Shown: piece by piece, positions 27,672-36,258 of the stretch | Numbering within the stretch: position 1 is the stretch's first letter | Layout: each line of letters starts with the position of its first letter | Assembly: GCF_004349145.1 (NCBI RefSeq) | Contig: NZ_SMFO01000005.1 | Span: 62,725-126,724 of the forward strand | DNA: 64,000 nucleotides | Direction: 5' to 3' | DNA from: Flavobacterium hiemivividum | GTDB taxonomy: Bacteria; Bacteroidota; Bacteroidia; Flavobacteriales; Flavobacteriaceae | Notes under the pieces: generated by a model | What the model was told of the DNA's origin: nothing | Databases searched by the model: none | What the model saw: the letters and a program-made list of their open reading frames with translations, nothing else | Made by a program: the position numbers and the translations under genes

Positions 27672-30043
27672 GCTAATTCTTTTACGATTTTATATAAATC
27701 TTCTTTTTTTATTGGCTTTGACAAATAATGGTTCATTCCTATTTCTGCGACGCGTGCTTTTGTACTTTCCATGACATCAGCCGTAACAGCAATAATAGGG
27801 ATGTTCGCATTTTCAAGACCTACTTCACCATTTCTTATTGCTATTGTAGCTTCATAGCCATCCATAACCGGCATTTGAAGATCCATTAAAACAAGGTCTA
27901 TTTTAGCAGTTATAAACGCTTCTAATCCTTCCTGACCGTTATTAGCAAATAAAACAGTAGTATTCAACCATTTTTTAGTAATCATTTTAATAACCATTTG
28001 ATTCATCGCATTGTCTTCGACTACTAATATGGTTTTCCCGCCTAAATCATAAACAACAGGCTCAGAAGCTACTATTTCCCTTCTTTTTAATTCAACAATG
28101 TCATAATCAATCTTAATTTCGCAACTTGTACCCTCACCAAGAGTACTTTGCATTTTTATTGTCCCATCCTGCATATCCACAAGTGTTTTTACAATAAACA
28201 GACCTAAACCAAGCCCTCCAAATTTTCTTTTATTGTCTATATTATTTTGAGAAAAAGAATCGAATATACTTTCCATTTTATCTTTTGGTATCCCCACTCC
28301 TGAGTCAGAAACCTTTATTATTAAACTCACTTTATTATCGTCCTTTATGCGTGTATGGATATTAAAACTCACACAGCCCTCAGAGGTAAACTTAATAGCA
28401 TTACTTAATACATTATTTATAATTTGCACTAATCTGGTTTCATCGCCCTTAATCAGCTCCGGAATATCATTTGAAATTAAAAATTGAAAATCCAGTCCCT
28501 TGTCTTTTGCTCGAATCTCGGCATTGCTTTTTAAACTCTCGATAACTTTCATTGGACTAAAAAGGATGTTTTCGATTTTCAGTTCTTTTTTTTCAATTTT
28601 CGAAAAATCTAAAATATCATTTACAGAACTTAATAAACTATGGGACGAATATTTAATGACTTGGCAATTCTTTCTTATTTTTTCATCTTCTACTTCATTA
28701 GAAACAGAATCTATTAAATTCATAATAGCATTTAAAGGAGTTCTTAACTCATGACTGATGTTAGACAAAAAATAAGTCTTTAAATCATTCATCTCCTCTG
28801 ATCGAACTAAAGCAATACGGTTCAGTTCATTTTTTTCGTTTTTTAAACTTCTGATTAGATTAGACATCGAAAGCGAAAGAAAAATAACCTCCATACCAGT
28901 ACCTAACTTAGAACTATTTTGAGTTATAAAATTGCTAGGAAGTAGCCCAAAATTGTGAAGTATAAAAACTGTAAATCCTAGAATCAAAAACAAAATACCT
29001 GTGGTGAAAAAAGAGTCAACTGGTTTCCTTTTAAAGTAGAGGTAAACTATTGAGTACACTATCAAAACAAGAAAAACAAGTGTAAGTATGTTAATCAAAA
29101 GGTAGTTTAGCAATAACAATGTAGGAAATAAAACAACAGAGACTAATAGCAGAAAAAGTAGTATATAAGCTAGGTTAAACAAATTGTAAATTGTTTTACT
29201 ATGTTTTTTTATTTTCAAAAATACCTCACTATATTTTCCAGATAAAAAAACGGCAATAATCGCAATAAAAAGGATTGCGTGGTTTGAAAACCATCCAGCT
29301 TGTGGAGTTACAAACTCATAGAAGAATCCATCTAATGCGAATTGCAATAGCCCTACAAAAATAACATACAAACTATAATATAAAAAGGTAATTTTCCCTA
29401 AAGCAAAAAAGAAAAAGAAGTAAATAATCGCTACAATTGCCAAAATACCATAAAAGACTCCAAAGATTAATTGCTCAAAAGCAACTTTCTTGATAAAATT
29501 ATCTGCTGTACGCAAGATTACAGGGATTTTCAGTACTTCGCCATCACTTTTTAAATGTAGAAATAATTTTAAACTTGCTTTTGATGGAATTTCAATTTTA
29601 AAAATTGTCCTACGGTTATCATAAGCTCGTTCAGCAAACGGCAAAGCATCTCCACTTACGGCTTTCGAAATTTCACCCGAAACAACATCGACCGTATACA
29701 ACTCCACGAGATCAGTTATAGGAAGTGCCGTTTCTAAATAATAATGCAAGTCGGAATCAGTAGGGTTATGAAGTGCTAATTGTGCCCAAAAATTATTTTG
29801 GGTAAAACCTAAATCATCGTTGGCCGTTTTTAAAGATATTGGGTTCAATGATTCATAATTCGAAATTACATATTGGATATCGAGTTCTTTCTGACCAACA
29901 TCTGTTATTGAAGTATAAGGGTGTAACGATATCTCCTGTGGCAATGCGTCTGCACGAAATACATACTGAGCGTACGAATTCATAAAAATGAACATGAAAA
30001 AGAAAGTCATTAAAGCATTTCTAGTGTTGGTGCGTTTTTTCAT
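27668..30043 (-). CDS. Hybrid sensor histidine kinase with 7TM-DISM sensor
   Basis: 791 residues. A signal peptide is followed by a 7TMR-DISM extracellular domain (~26-180), seven membrane helices (~190-400), HisKA with FLSNISHELRTP (His431), an HATPase domain (N-box NNVLSNAIKF, then VSDSGVGIP and GGLGLGLFIV) and a C-terminal receiver (TILVVEDN; phospho-acceptor Asp721 in LVLMDLQMPVMDG; Lys of YLSKPI). The DISM extracellular domain often binds carbohydrate-like ligands, but the ligand here is unknown. No output regulator is adjacent; a partner phosphotransfer protein must be elsewhere. Confidence 0.95.
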   Translation of the reverse strand: MKKRTNTRNALMTFFFMFIFMNSYAQYVFRADALPQEISLHPYTSITDVGQKELDIQYVISNYESLNPISLKTANDDLGFTQNNFWAQLALHNPTDSDLHYYLETALPITDLVELYTVDVVSGEISKAVSGDALPFAERAYDNRRTIFKIEIPSKASLKLFLHLKSDGEVLKIPVILRTADNFIKKVAFEQLIFGVFYGILAIVAIIYFFFFFALGKITFLYYSLYVIFVGLLQFALDGFFYEFVTPQAGWFSNHAILFIAIIAVFLSGKYSEVFLKIKKHSKTIYNLFNLAYILLFLLLVSVVLFPTLLLLNYLLINILTLVFLVLIVYSIVYLYFKRKPVDSFFTTGILFLILGFTVFILHNFGLLPSNFITQNSSKLGTGMEVIFLSLSMSNLIRSLKNEKNELNRIALVRSEEMNDLKTYFLSNISHELRTPLNAIMNLIDSVSNEVEDEKIRKNCQVIKYSSHSLLSSVNDILDFSKIEKKELKIENILFSPMKVIESLKSNAEIRAKDKGLDFQFLISNDIPELIKGDETRLVQIINNVLSNAIKFTSEGCVSFNIHTRIKDDNKVSLIIKVSDSGVGIPKDKMESIFDSFSQNNIDNKRKFGGLGLGLFIVKTLVDMQDGTIKMQSTLGEGTSCEIKIDYDIVELKRREIVASEPVVYDLGGKTILVVEDNAMNQMVIKMITKKWLNTTVLFANNGQEGLEAFITAKIDLVLMDLQMPVMDGYEATIAIRNGEVGLENANIPIIAVTADVMESTKARVAEIGMNHYLSKPIKKEDLYKIVKELA

Positions 30044-30215
30044 TACTAAATTTTATTCTTCCTACTAGTCCTATCTACGTAGAAAATAGGTGTTCAGTTT
30101 GTTTTACTTACTCATTTAGATATTTTCGAAATGTACAATGTTTTTTTTTATATCGATTCTATATGCGAAAGAACTTATATTCTTCTTAAATTAGAGGCTA
30201 TAAAAACGATTTGAT

Positions 30216-31724
30216 ATGAGAATGAAATTTTTCATCTATGGATTAGCTCTTTTTATAGTATCGGTAGCGACGCATTTCTATTTAAATACTGGATTTATCT
30301 TCCCTGTCTTTATACTATTACTCTTGGTAATAGGCCTTTTCAATAGCATACAACCAAAGCACGCCATTCTAAGGAATTTCCCCATATTGGGCTATTTTAG
30401 ATATGCGTTTGAAAGTATCGCCCCAGAAATACAGCAATATTTTATCGAAAGAAACACTAATGGAAAACCATTTTCAAGAAACGAACGTGCTCTTGCTTAT
30501 CAGCGAGCTAAAAATATCGATGCCACCACTCCTTTTGGAACACAACTAGATATTAATCAGTCCAGTTATGAAGGCATAAAACATTCTGTCTTTCCCGCGC
30601 AAGTCAACCACGAGCTACCCCGAGTTATGGTGGGCGGTCAAGATTGCAGCCAACCCTATTCGGCTTCTTTATTGAATATTTCCGCGATGAGTTTTGGTTC
30701 TTTGAGTGAAAATGCGATTATTGCCCTTAATAATGGAGCCAAAAAAGGTAATTTCTACCATAATACAGGAGAAGGTGGACTAACCGAATTTCACTTAAAA
30801 GGTGGAGACGTTACCTGGCAAATTGGAACCGGATATTTTGGTTGTCGTAATGAAGTTGGAAATTTTGATCCTGATAAATTCACCGAAAAAGCAAACAATC
30901 CTTTAGTAAAAATGATCGAATTAAAGTTATCACAAGGAGCAAAACCAGGTCACGGCGGTGTATTGCCAGCCAAAAAAAACACAGAGCAAATCGCAAAAAT
31001 AAGAGGTGTCCTGCCACACACGACCATACTTTCCCCACCCAACCATTCCGCGTTTCATGATGCCGCGGGATTGATAAAGTTTATAACTCATCTACGCCAA
31101 TTGTCAAATGGAAAACCCGTTGGTTTTAAACTATGCATTGGTCAGACAAGTGAGTTTGAATTAATTTGCCAAGAAATGATTCTGCAGAATTCCTTTCCAG
31201 ACTTCATAACTGTTGACGGAGCCGAGGGCGGAACAGGAGCCGCACCACTAGAATTCTCCGATGGAGTGGGAATGCCATTTGAACCTGCTCTTATCTTTGT
31301 AAATAAAACATTAATCAGGTTAAATATTCGAGACAAAATCAGAATAATAGCCAGCGGTAAAATAATCTCAGGCTATTCTATACTTAGAGCTGTAGCGATG
31401 GGAGCCGATATATGCAACAGTGCGAGAGGATTTATGTTTTCTTTAGGTTGCATTCAGGCGCTGCGATGCAATAACAACACCTGCCCGACTGGTGTGGCTA
31501 CGCAAGATAAAATGCTGATAAAAGGACTAGTGGTAGCAGATAAATCAGAACGCGTATTTTATTTCCATAAAAACACCTTGCATGCTGCAAACGAATTACT
31601 TGCCGCTGCAGGAAAATCAAGCTATAAAGAGGTTGATGGCAGTATATTTATGCGCGGTGATGAATTAACCCATTTGTCTGACTTATACTTTCCAGACATA
31701 TTAGGAAGCGTCAGAGACTCCTAA
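30216..31724 (+). CDS. Membrane-anchored FMN-binding glutamate synthase-domain protein
   Basis: 502 residues. Two N-terminal membrane helices (~5-45) precede a GltB central/FMN domain: SALLNISAMSFGSLSENA, NTGEGGLTEFH, GAKPGHGGVLPAKK, FITVDGAEGGTGAAP and a Cys-rich CIQALRCNNNTCPTG, like the 3Fe-4S region of glutamate synthase. There is no glutaminase domain and no small subunit nearby, so it belongs to the stand-alone FMN-binding glutamate-synthase-like family whose reaction is not established. It appears monocistronic. Confidence 0.88.
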   Translation: MRMKFFIYGLALFIVSVATHFYLNTGFIFPVFILLLLVIGLFNSIQPKHAILRNFPILGYFRYAFESIAPEIQQYFIERNTNGKPFSRNERALAYQRAKNIDATTPFGTQLDINQSSYEGIKHSVFPAQVNHELPRVMVGGQDCSQPYSASLLNISAMSFGSLSENAIIALNNGAKKGNFYHNTGEGGLTEFHLKGGDVTWQIGTGYFGCRNEVGNFDPDKFTEKANNPLVKMIELKLSQGAKPGHGGVLPAKKNTEQIAKIRGVLPHTTILSPPNHSAFHDAAGLIKFITHLRQLSNGKPVGFKLCIGQTSEFELICQEMILQNSFPDFITVDGAEGGTGAAPLEFSDGVGMPFEPALIFVNKTLIRLNIRDKIRIIASGKIISGYSILRAVAMGADICNSARGFMFSLGCIQALRCNNNTCPTGVATQDKMLIKGLVVADKSERVFYFHKNTLHAANELLAAAGKSSYKEVDGSIFMRGDELTHLSDLYFPDILGSVRDS

Positions 31725-31741
31725 AGAAAACACGTCCACAC

Positions 31742-31882
31742 AAAAAAGGAGGGCTATTAAAGCCCTCCAATTGTTAGTTCTGATTTACCATTATCAACTC
31801 ATACATTAAATCTCGCATAGCTGACTATTGCGCTGTTATTCTTATGTGAAGATTAACAAAAACAAGTAATTAATCAAAACCA
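31742..31882 (-). ncRNA. Structured small RNA candidate, copy 1
   Basis: This ~140-nt minus-strand unit begins just after a TATCTTTG promoter element (31888-31895). It ends at an 8-bp GC-rich hairpin (31748-31755/31761-31768) followed by six T's. The 5' box GTTTTGATTAATTA (31880-31867) can pair with the 3' box TGGTAAATCAGAAC (31790-31777) at 13 of 14 positions. An internal hairpin CGCAATAG/CTATGCG (31832-31814) lies between. The same layout recurs 320 bases upstream with compensatory change, which favours a functional RNA. A 14-codon frame (ATG at 31817, stop before the hairpin) exists but is not preserved in copy 2. Confidence 0.7.
31748..31768 (-). terminator. Intrinsic terminator of small RNA copy 1
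   Basis: GGAGGGCT/AGCCCTCC, an 8-bp stem with a five-base loop. The minus strand continues with TTTTTTG. Confidence 0.85.
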
Positions 31883-31887
31883 CATAT

Positions 31888-31895
31888 CAAAGATA
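31888..31895 (-). promoter_or_regulatory. -7 element (TATCTTTG) of small RNA copy 1
   Basis: An exact TAnnTTTG match on the minus strand, seven bases before the 5' box. A TTG lies 25 bases upstream, slightly beyond the usual 17-23 spacing. Confidence 0.6.
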
Positions 31896-32069
31896 CAAAA
31901 AAACACGCCTAAAAACACCCCAATTTGCGGTTTAACTATTGTTTAACTACCTGACAATCAGTATTCAATAAAATACAATTTTCGCCGTACAATTTCCTCT
32001 ATTACCCTAATTTACAATCCAATTTCAGATAAAAATTAAAAAATCAATCCCATTAGTACATTTGATTAC

Positions 32070-32205
32070 AAAAAAAGAGGCCTTTTTACAGGCCTCTAAT
32101 TTAAATTTTGGTTTATCATAATCAACTAAATATCTTTCGATACTTCTAAATAAAAAAATACGCTACTCTTTTCAGATGGCCATACTTAATAATAAACCAA
32201 AACCA
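32070..32205 (-). ncRNA. Structured small RNA candidate, copy 2
   Basis: This ~136-nt minus-strand unit follows a TACATTTG element (32210-32217) and ends at an 8-bp hairpin with six T's. The 5' box TTTTGGTTTATTAT (32202-32189) pairs perfectly (one G-U) with the 3' box ATGATAAACCAAAA (32119-32106). An internal hairpin AGTATC-GAAA-GATATT (32144-32129) carries a GNRA-type loop. Compared with copy 1 the boxes differ at several bases. One helix position changes on both strands (A-T in copy 1, G-C in copy 2) and others change between A-U/G-C and G-U. A Rfam family could already cover this; I cannot tell. Confidence 0.7.
32076..32097 (-). terminator. Intrinsic terminator of small RNA copy 2
   Basis: AGAGGCCT/AGGCCTCT, an 8-bp perfect stem with a six-base loop. 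The minus strand continues with TTTTTTG. Confidence 0.85.
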
Positions 32206-32209
32206 TACT

Positions 32210-32217
32210 CAAATGTA
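32210..32217 (-). promoter_or_regulatory. -7 element (TACATTTG) of small RNA copy 2
   Basis: An exact TAnnTTTG match on the minus strand, six bases before the 5' box and so in the same register as in copy 1. No clear -33 TTG. Confidence 0.55.
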
Positions 32218-32384
32218 CGACTATTAAATATATATTGACCTGTAAATGAATATTTTAGCTTTATATTAACATGATTCATATAAACCAGAGATATATAGCT
32301 ACAATCTGATTTAGATGAGCGTTTACGACAGTAAGAGAAACAACTATACAGGATAACGCTTTTTAAGGATAATTTAAAAATACA

Positions 32385-32392
32385 TATCTTTG
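32385..32392 (+). promoter_or_regulatory. -7 element (TATCTTTG) for rdgB
   Basis: An exact TAnnTTTG match 22 bases before the rdgB ATG. Confidence 0.6.
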
Positions 32393-32414
32393 ATTTATTC
32401 AAAAATAAAAACAA

Positions 32415-32993
32415 ATGAAACTCGTCTTCGCTTCCAATAATCAAAACAAAATAAAAGAAATCCAACAACTACTTCCTCCAGCAATTGAAATAATAAGCCT
32501 CGAAGACATTGGTTGTCATGAGGAAATTCCAGAAACCGCCGATACAATTGAAGGGAATGCCATTATAAAAGCCAATTACGTTACCCAAAAATACGGCTAC
32601 GATTGCTTTGCAGATGACACAGGTCTAGAAGTCGAAGTCTTAAATGGAGCTCCAGGAGTATATTCTGCCAGGTATGCCGGCGAACAACGCAGCGCTGAAG
32701 ACAATATGGATAAACTATTAGAAGCACTTTCTGACAAAACGAATCGGAATGCACATTTTAAAACAGTAATCACTTTAAACCTTAACGGGAAGCAGCATCT
32801 TTTTACTGGAATAGCTCGTGGCGGGATCACTTTGGCTAAAGCCGGAAATAAAGGTTTCGGCTATGATCCCATCTTTCGACTGGAAGGACATGACAAAACT
32901 TTTGCTGAACTGTCCTCAACAATAAAAAATCAGGTTAGCCATAGAGGAAAAGCGACGCAATTACTAATCGACTTTTTAAAAAACGAGAAATAA
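32415..32993 (+). CDS. rdgB: RdgB/HAM1 non-canonical purine NTP pyrophosphatase
   Basis: 192 residues, typical length. The start MKLVFASNNQNKIKEI carries the SxNxxK nucleotide-binding motif. ETADTIEGNAIIKA, CFADDTGLEVEVLNGAPGV (catalytic Asp), ARYAG, GFGYDPIF and SHRGKA follow in the expected order. By family it hydrolyses dITP, XTP and dUTP-like nucleotides to monophosphates, cleaning the nucleotide pool. It appears monocistronic, with its own -7 element. Confidence 0.96.
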   Translation: MKLVFASNNQNKIKEIQQLLPPAIEIISLEDIGCHEEIPETADTIEGNAIIKANYVTQKYGYDCFADDTGLEVEVLNGAPGVYSARYAGEQRSAEDNMDKLLEALSDKTNRNAHFKTVITLNLNGKQHLFTGIARGGITLAKAGNKGFGYDPIFRLEGHDKTFAELSSTIKNQVSHRGKATQLLIDFLKNEK

Positions 32994-33167
32994 GCGTTCT
33001 AAGCCACTGATTTTAATCCAAAAAGAGTCCGCTCTCACTGTTTTTCCCTAAACTATTTCCAAATTCAAAGCGCCAAATCTGAAAATGAAAATCTAACATA
33101 TTGATAATCACTCACTAATAAATCACCGAAACTTGAAATAGCATTAGTTTATCTCGATTATTAACAG

Positions 33168-33175
33168 TACTTTTG
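33168..33175 (+). promoter_or_regulatory. -7 element (TACTTTTG) for the DEAD-box helicase
   Basis: An exact TAnnTTTG match. It overlaps a TTG (33173) that opens a longer frame and thereby favours ATG 33197, 21 bases downstream. Confidence 0.65.
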
Positions 33176-33196
33176 CACCCTATTTTAAAAACACAT

Positions 33197-35128
33197 ATGA
33201 ATAAATTTGAACAATTAGGATTGAGTGAATCGTTACTGAAGGCGATTTTAGATCTAGGATTTGAAAGTCCGACTGAAGTACAGGAGAAAGCGATTCCCCT
33301 ATTATTGGAAAAAGATACAGATATGGTTGCGTTGGCTCAGACAGGGACAGGGAAAACGGCAGCTTTTGGTTTTCCAGTTATCCAAAAAATTGATGCTAAC
33401 AACAGAAACACACAAGCATTAATTTTATCTCCAACACGCGAGCTTTGTTTGCAGATTACCAACGAAATTAAAAACTACTCTAAATACGAAAAAGGTATTA
33501 ATGTGGTAGCAGTTTACGGTGGAGCTAGCATTACAGACCAAGCGAGAGACATTAAGAGAGGCGCACAAATTATTGTGGCAACTCCAGGAAGAATGCAAGA
33601 TATGATTAACAGAGGATTGGTAAACATTTCTCAAATTAATTTTTGTATTCTAGATGAGGCTGACGAAATGTTGAACATGGGTTTCTACGAAGATATCGTA
33701 AACATCCTTTCGACTACGCCAGACGAAAAAAACACATGGTTATTCTCGGCTACAATGCCTGCAGAAGTAGCTAGAATTGGAAAACAATTCATGAAAGATC
33801 CTATTGAAATTACAGTAGGAGCTAAGAATTCAGGTTCTGCAACAGTATCACATGAGTTTTACCTTGTAAACGCACGTGATCGTTACGAAGCTTTGAAACG
33901 TTTAGCTGATGCTAATCCAGATATCTTCTCTGTCGTTTTTTGTCGTACCAAAAGAGATACGCAAGCTGTTGCTGAGAAATTAGTAGAAGATGGATATAGC
34001 GCTGCTGCATTGCACGGAGATTTATCTCAAGCGCAACGTGATGGTGTAATGAAATCTTTTAGAGGAAGACAAATCCAAATGCTTGTAGCTACTGATGTTG
34101 CAGCACGTGGAATTGACGTTGATAACATTACTCACGTAGTAAACTATCAATTACCTGACGAAATAGAAACTTACAATCACCGTTCAGGTCGTACTGGTCG
34201 TGCTGGTAAATTAGGTACCTCTATTGTAATTGTAACTAAAAGCGAATTGCGTAAGATTTCTTCTATCGAAAGAATCATCAAACAAAAATTCGAAGAAAAA
34301 ACAATTCCTTCAGGAATCGAAATCTGCGAAATCCAATTATTGCACTTAGCTACTAAGATTAAGGATGTAGAAGTTGATCACGAAATCGACAACTACCTTC
34401 CTGCAATCAATAATGTACTTGAAGACTTAACGAAAGAAGAGTTAATCAAGAAAATGGTTTCAGTTGAATTCAACCGTTTTATCAACTATTACAAGAAAAC
34501 TAGAGATATCTCTAATCAAGCTTCTGGTTCAGATAGACGTGAGCGCGATGATAGAGATGGAGCTCAAAGAGACAGTAGCGGTGGAGCAACAAGATATTTT
34601 GTGAACATTGGTTCTAGAGATAACTTCGACTGGATGTCATTAAAAGACTACTTGAAAGAAACATTAGACTTAGGTCGTGATGACGTTTTCAAAGTAGACG
34701 TAAAAGAAGGTTTCTCTTTCTTTAACACAGATCCTGAGCACACAGATAAAGTTATGGAAGTATTGAACAACGTACAATTAGAAGGACGTCGTATCAATGT
34801 TGAAATTTCTAAAAATGATGGTGGCGGAAGACGTGATCACAACGGAAGAAGTTCTGGTGGTAGTAGTTTTGGCGGTGGAAGAAGTTCTGCTCCAAGAAGA
34901 GAAGGTAGTTTTGCACCAAGAAGAGAAGGTTCTGGTGGTGGTTTTAGAAGCGATAGAAACTCTGCTCCAAGAGAAGGTGGTTTCGGTGGAAGAAGCTCAG
35001 CTCCTAGAGAAGGTGGTTTTGGCGGAAGAAGCTCAGCTCCAAGAAGCGAAGGTTCTTCAGACAGAGCTCCTAGACGTTCTGAAAGTTTTGGTGACTCACC
35101 TAGACCAAGAAGACCAAGAAGAGACTAA
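33197..35128 (+). CDS. DEAD-box ATP-dependent RNA helicase (CsdA/DeaD type)
   Basis: 643 residues from ATG 33197. It has the Q-motif (FESPTEVQEKAIP), Walker A AQTGTGKT (47-54), PTRELC, TPGRM, DEAD (153-156), SAT, a helicase C-terminal domain with ARGIDVDNI and HRSGRTGRAG, and a DbpA-like RNA-binding domain (~470-545, RYFVNIGSRDNFDWMS). A disordered Gly/Arg/Ser-rich tail (~550-643) includes 12-residue tandem repeats (SAPREGGFGGRS). By family it remodels RNA in ribosome assembly and cold response. Its codon use looks highly regular, suggesting strong expression. Confidence 0.95.
   Translation: MNKFEQLGLSESLLKAILDLGFESPTEVQEKAIPLLLEKDTDMVALAQTGTGKTAAFGFPVIQKIDANNRNTQALILSPTRELCLQITNEIKNYSKYEKGINVVAVYGGASITDQARDIKRGAQIIVATPGRMQDMINRGLVNISQINFCILDEADEMLNMGFYEDIVNILSTTPDEKNTWLFSATMPAEVARIGKQFMKDPIEITVGAKNSGSATVSHEFYLVNARDRYEALKRLADANPDIFSVVFCRTKRDTQAVAEKLVEDGYSAAALHGDLSQAQRDGVMKSFRGRQIQMLVATDVAARGIDVDNITHVVNYQLPDEIETYNHRSGRTGRAGKLGTSIVIVTKSELRKISSIERIIKQKFEEKTIPSGIEICEIQLLHLATKIKDVEVDHEIDNYLPAINNVLEDLTKEELIKKMVSVEFNRFINYYKKTRDISNQASGSDRRERDDRDGAQRDSSGGATRYFVNIGSRDNFDWMSLKDYLKETLDLGRDDVFKVDVKEGFSFFNTDPEHTDKVMEVLNNVQLEGRRINVEISKNDGGGRRDHNGRSSGGSSFGGGRSSAPRREGSFAPRREGSGGGFRSDRNSAPREGGFGGRSSAPREGGFGGRSSAPRSEGSSDRAPRRSESFGDSPRPRRPRRD
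34961..35044 (+). repeat. 36-bp tandem repeat in the helicase tail
   Basis: Two full units (34961-34996 and 34997-35032) and a partial third encode SAPREGGFGGRS. Units differ by synonymous changes. The tail is RGG-like and likely RNA-binding. Confidence 0.8.
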
Positions 35129-35215
35129 CATTTACTGTTAATTTTCTTATAATTATAGTAGAGAACTATAGGATATTTGATACTGTTTAGTACTTTTAAA
35201 GTTTTAAACCAGTTT

Positions 35216-35983
35216 ATGAAATATTCTATAGTTCTCTTTTTTTTAGCGCTATCCTTAACTGCATCTGCACAAGAGATAGTTCCCTCCCAAAAAGTATCCG
35301 GCTACATCTATAACGACTTCAATAAGTCAGCATTGAACAATGCAAATATCATCAACATTAATAAAGTTAGAGGAGCACGAACGGACGCTAGTGGATATTT
35401 TGAAATTGATGTGCAACCAACTGATACCTTGCACATTTCTCTTTTAGGATTTCAATCGCTTAGAGTAAAAGTGACGAATGACTGGATCAAAAATAAAATG
35501 GCTAAGATCTTTTTGACTGAGCGAGCTATCGCCCTTGAAGAAGTAGTCATTAGACCTTTTAACTTAACAGGATATCTGGAAGTAGATTCAAAAACAATTC
35601 CTACAAGCGAAAATTACCGCTATAGTATTTCTGGATTAACTCATGGATATGAAGCTGGTGAATATTCTCCAAATGCATTTGGAAGAGTACTTGGATCCAT
35701 ATTTAATCCTACAGATATGCTTTATAATTTCTTTGGTAAGAATCCAAAAGAGCTAAAAAAGCTGAAGGAAATGAAGAAGGATGATACGCTTCGAAATCTT
35801 TTAGAATCAAAGTTTGACAGAGAAACTATTGCTGTGCTTCTCGGAATCGATAAAAAAGAAATCCCCGAAATATTACAACGCTGCAACTACTCTGAGTCCT
35901 TTATAAAAACAGCAAACGACCTCCAAATCATGGACGCAATCAGTGGCTGTTATGAAGAATATAAAATTTTGAAGAAAAGATAA
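35216..35983 (+). CDS. Secreted protein with carboxypeptidase-D-like regulatory domain
   Basis: 255 residues from ATG 35216, which gives a proper signal peptide (MKYSIVLFFLALSLTASAQ); a TTG start 39 bases upstream would bury it. Residues ~25-110 form a CarboxypepD_reg-like beta-sandwich (VSGYIYNDFNKSALNNANI, GARTDASGYFEIDV, LGFQSLRVKV). A helical C-terminal half with many Lys/Glu follows (KNPKELKKLKEMKKDD). No barrel is present, so it is not a TonB receptor. Function is unknown; probably periplasmic. Confidence 0.75.
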   Translation: MKYSIVLFFLALSLTASAQEIVPSQKVSGYIYNDFNKSALNNANIININKVRGARTDASGYFEIDVQPTDTLHISLLGFQSLRVKVTNDWIKNKMAKIFLTERAIALEEVVIRPFNLTGYLEVDSKTIPTSENYRYSISGLTHGYEAGEYSPNAFGRVLGSIFNPTDMLYNFFGKNPKELKKLKEMKKDDTLRNLLESKFDRETIAVLLGIDKKEIPEILQRCNYSESFIKTANDLQIMDAISGCYEEYKILKKR

Positions 35984-36141
35984 GCCGAACTAAACTATCT
36001 ATTTCGAAAAATTACAATCCAATAAAAATTATCTCCAATTACATCAGTTCTTGGGGATTTTTTTATGCTTATATTTAGAACACATCAAAATATTGCATAC
36101 ATTTACTTACATTAGAAACGAACATTAAAATACTGAAAATC

Positions 36142-36252
36142 ATGGCAAAAAGTCAAGACGCGAAGAAAACCGCAAAAAAAGAGCCACTTAAAACGGCTAA
36201 AGAAAAGAAAGAAGAAAAGAGAGAAAAGAAAAACAGTCCAAAAAGAGACTAA
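36142..36252 (+). CDS. Short lysine-rich protein (36 residues)
   Basis: ATG 36142 to TAA 36250-36252, starting MAKSQDAKKTAKKEPLKTAK; 16 of the 36 residues are lysine, with alternating acidic residues and no hydrophobic core. A -7-like TACATTTA lies ~31 bases upstream. Very short Lys/Glu-rich proteins of this style occur in flavobacteria, and the composition suggests a disordered nucleic-acid-associated peptide, but no function is known. The clean start and stop and an isolated intergenic position support it as a gene. Confidence 0.6.
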   Translation: MAKSQDAKKTAKKEPLKTAKEKKEEKREKKNSPKRD

Positions 36253-36258
36253 AAATTA

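Larger units (their letters stand above)
31725..32414. other. 690-base stretch without protein genes; two small-RNA candidates
   Basis: Both flanking genes are on the plus strand, yet the two strong hairpins here (31748-31768 and 32076-32097) carry their T tracts on the minus strand. They end two tandem minus-strand units listed separately. The rest is AT-rich, with the rdgB promoter at the right end. Confidence 0.75.

Noticed and set aside
32260..32300. Possible third copy of the small RNA 3' box on the plus strand (GATTCATATAAACCAGAG)
   Set aside because: No matching 5' box, promoter or terminator around it; likely chance similarity.
32172..32468. 98-codon minus-strand frame
   Set aside because: It reads through the copy 2 promoter element and overlaps the rdgB start; its composition is random-like and it has no family pattern.
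34797..35141. 114-codon plus-strand frame rich in V/L/E at the helicase tail
   Set aside because: It is the shifted reading of the 36-bp repeats of the helicase gene.
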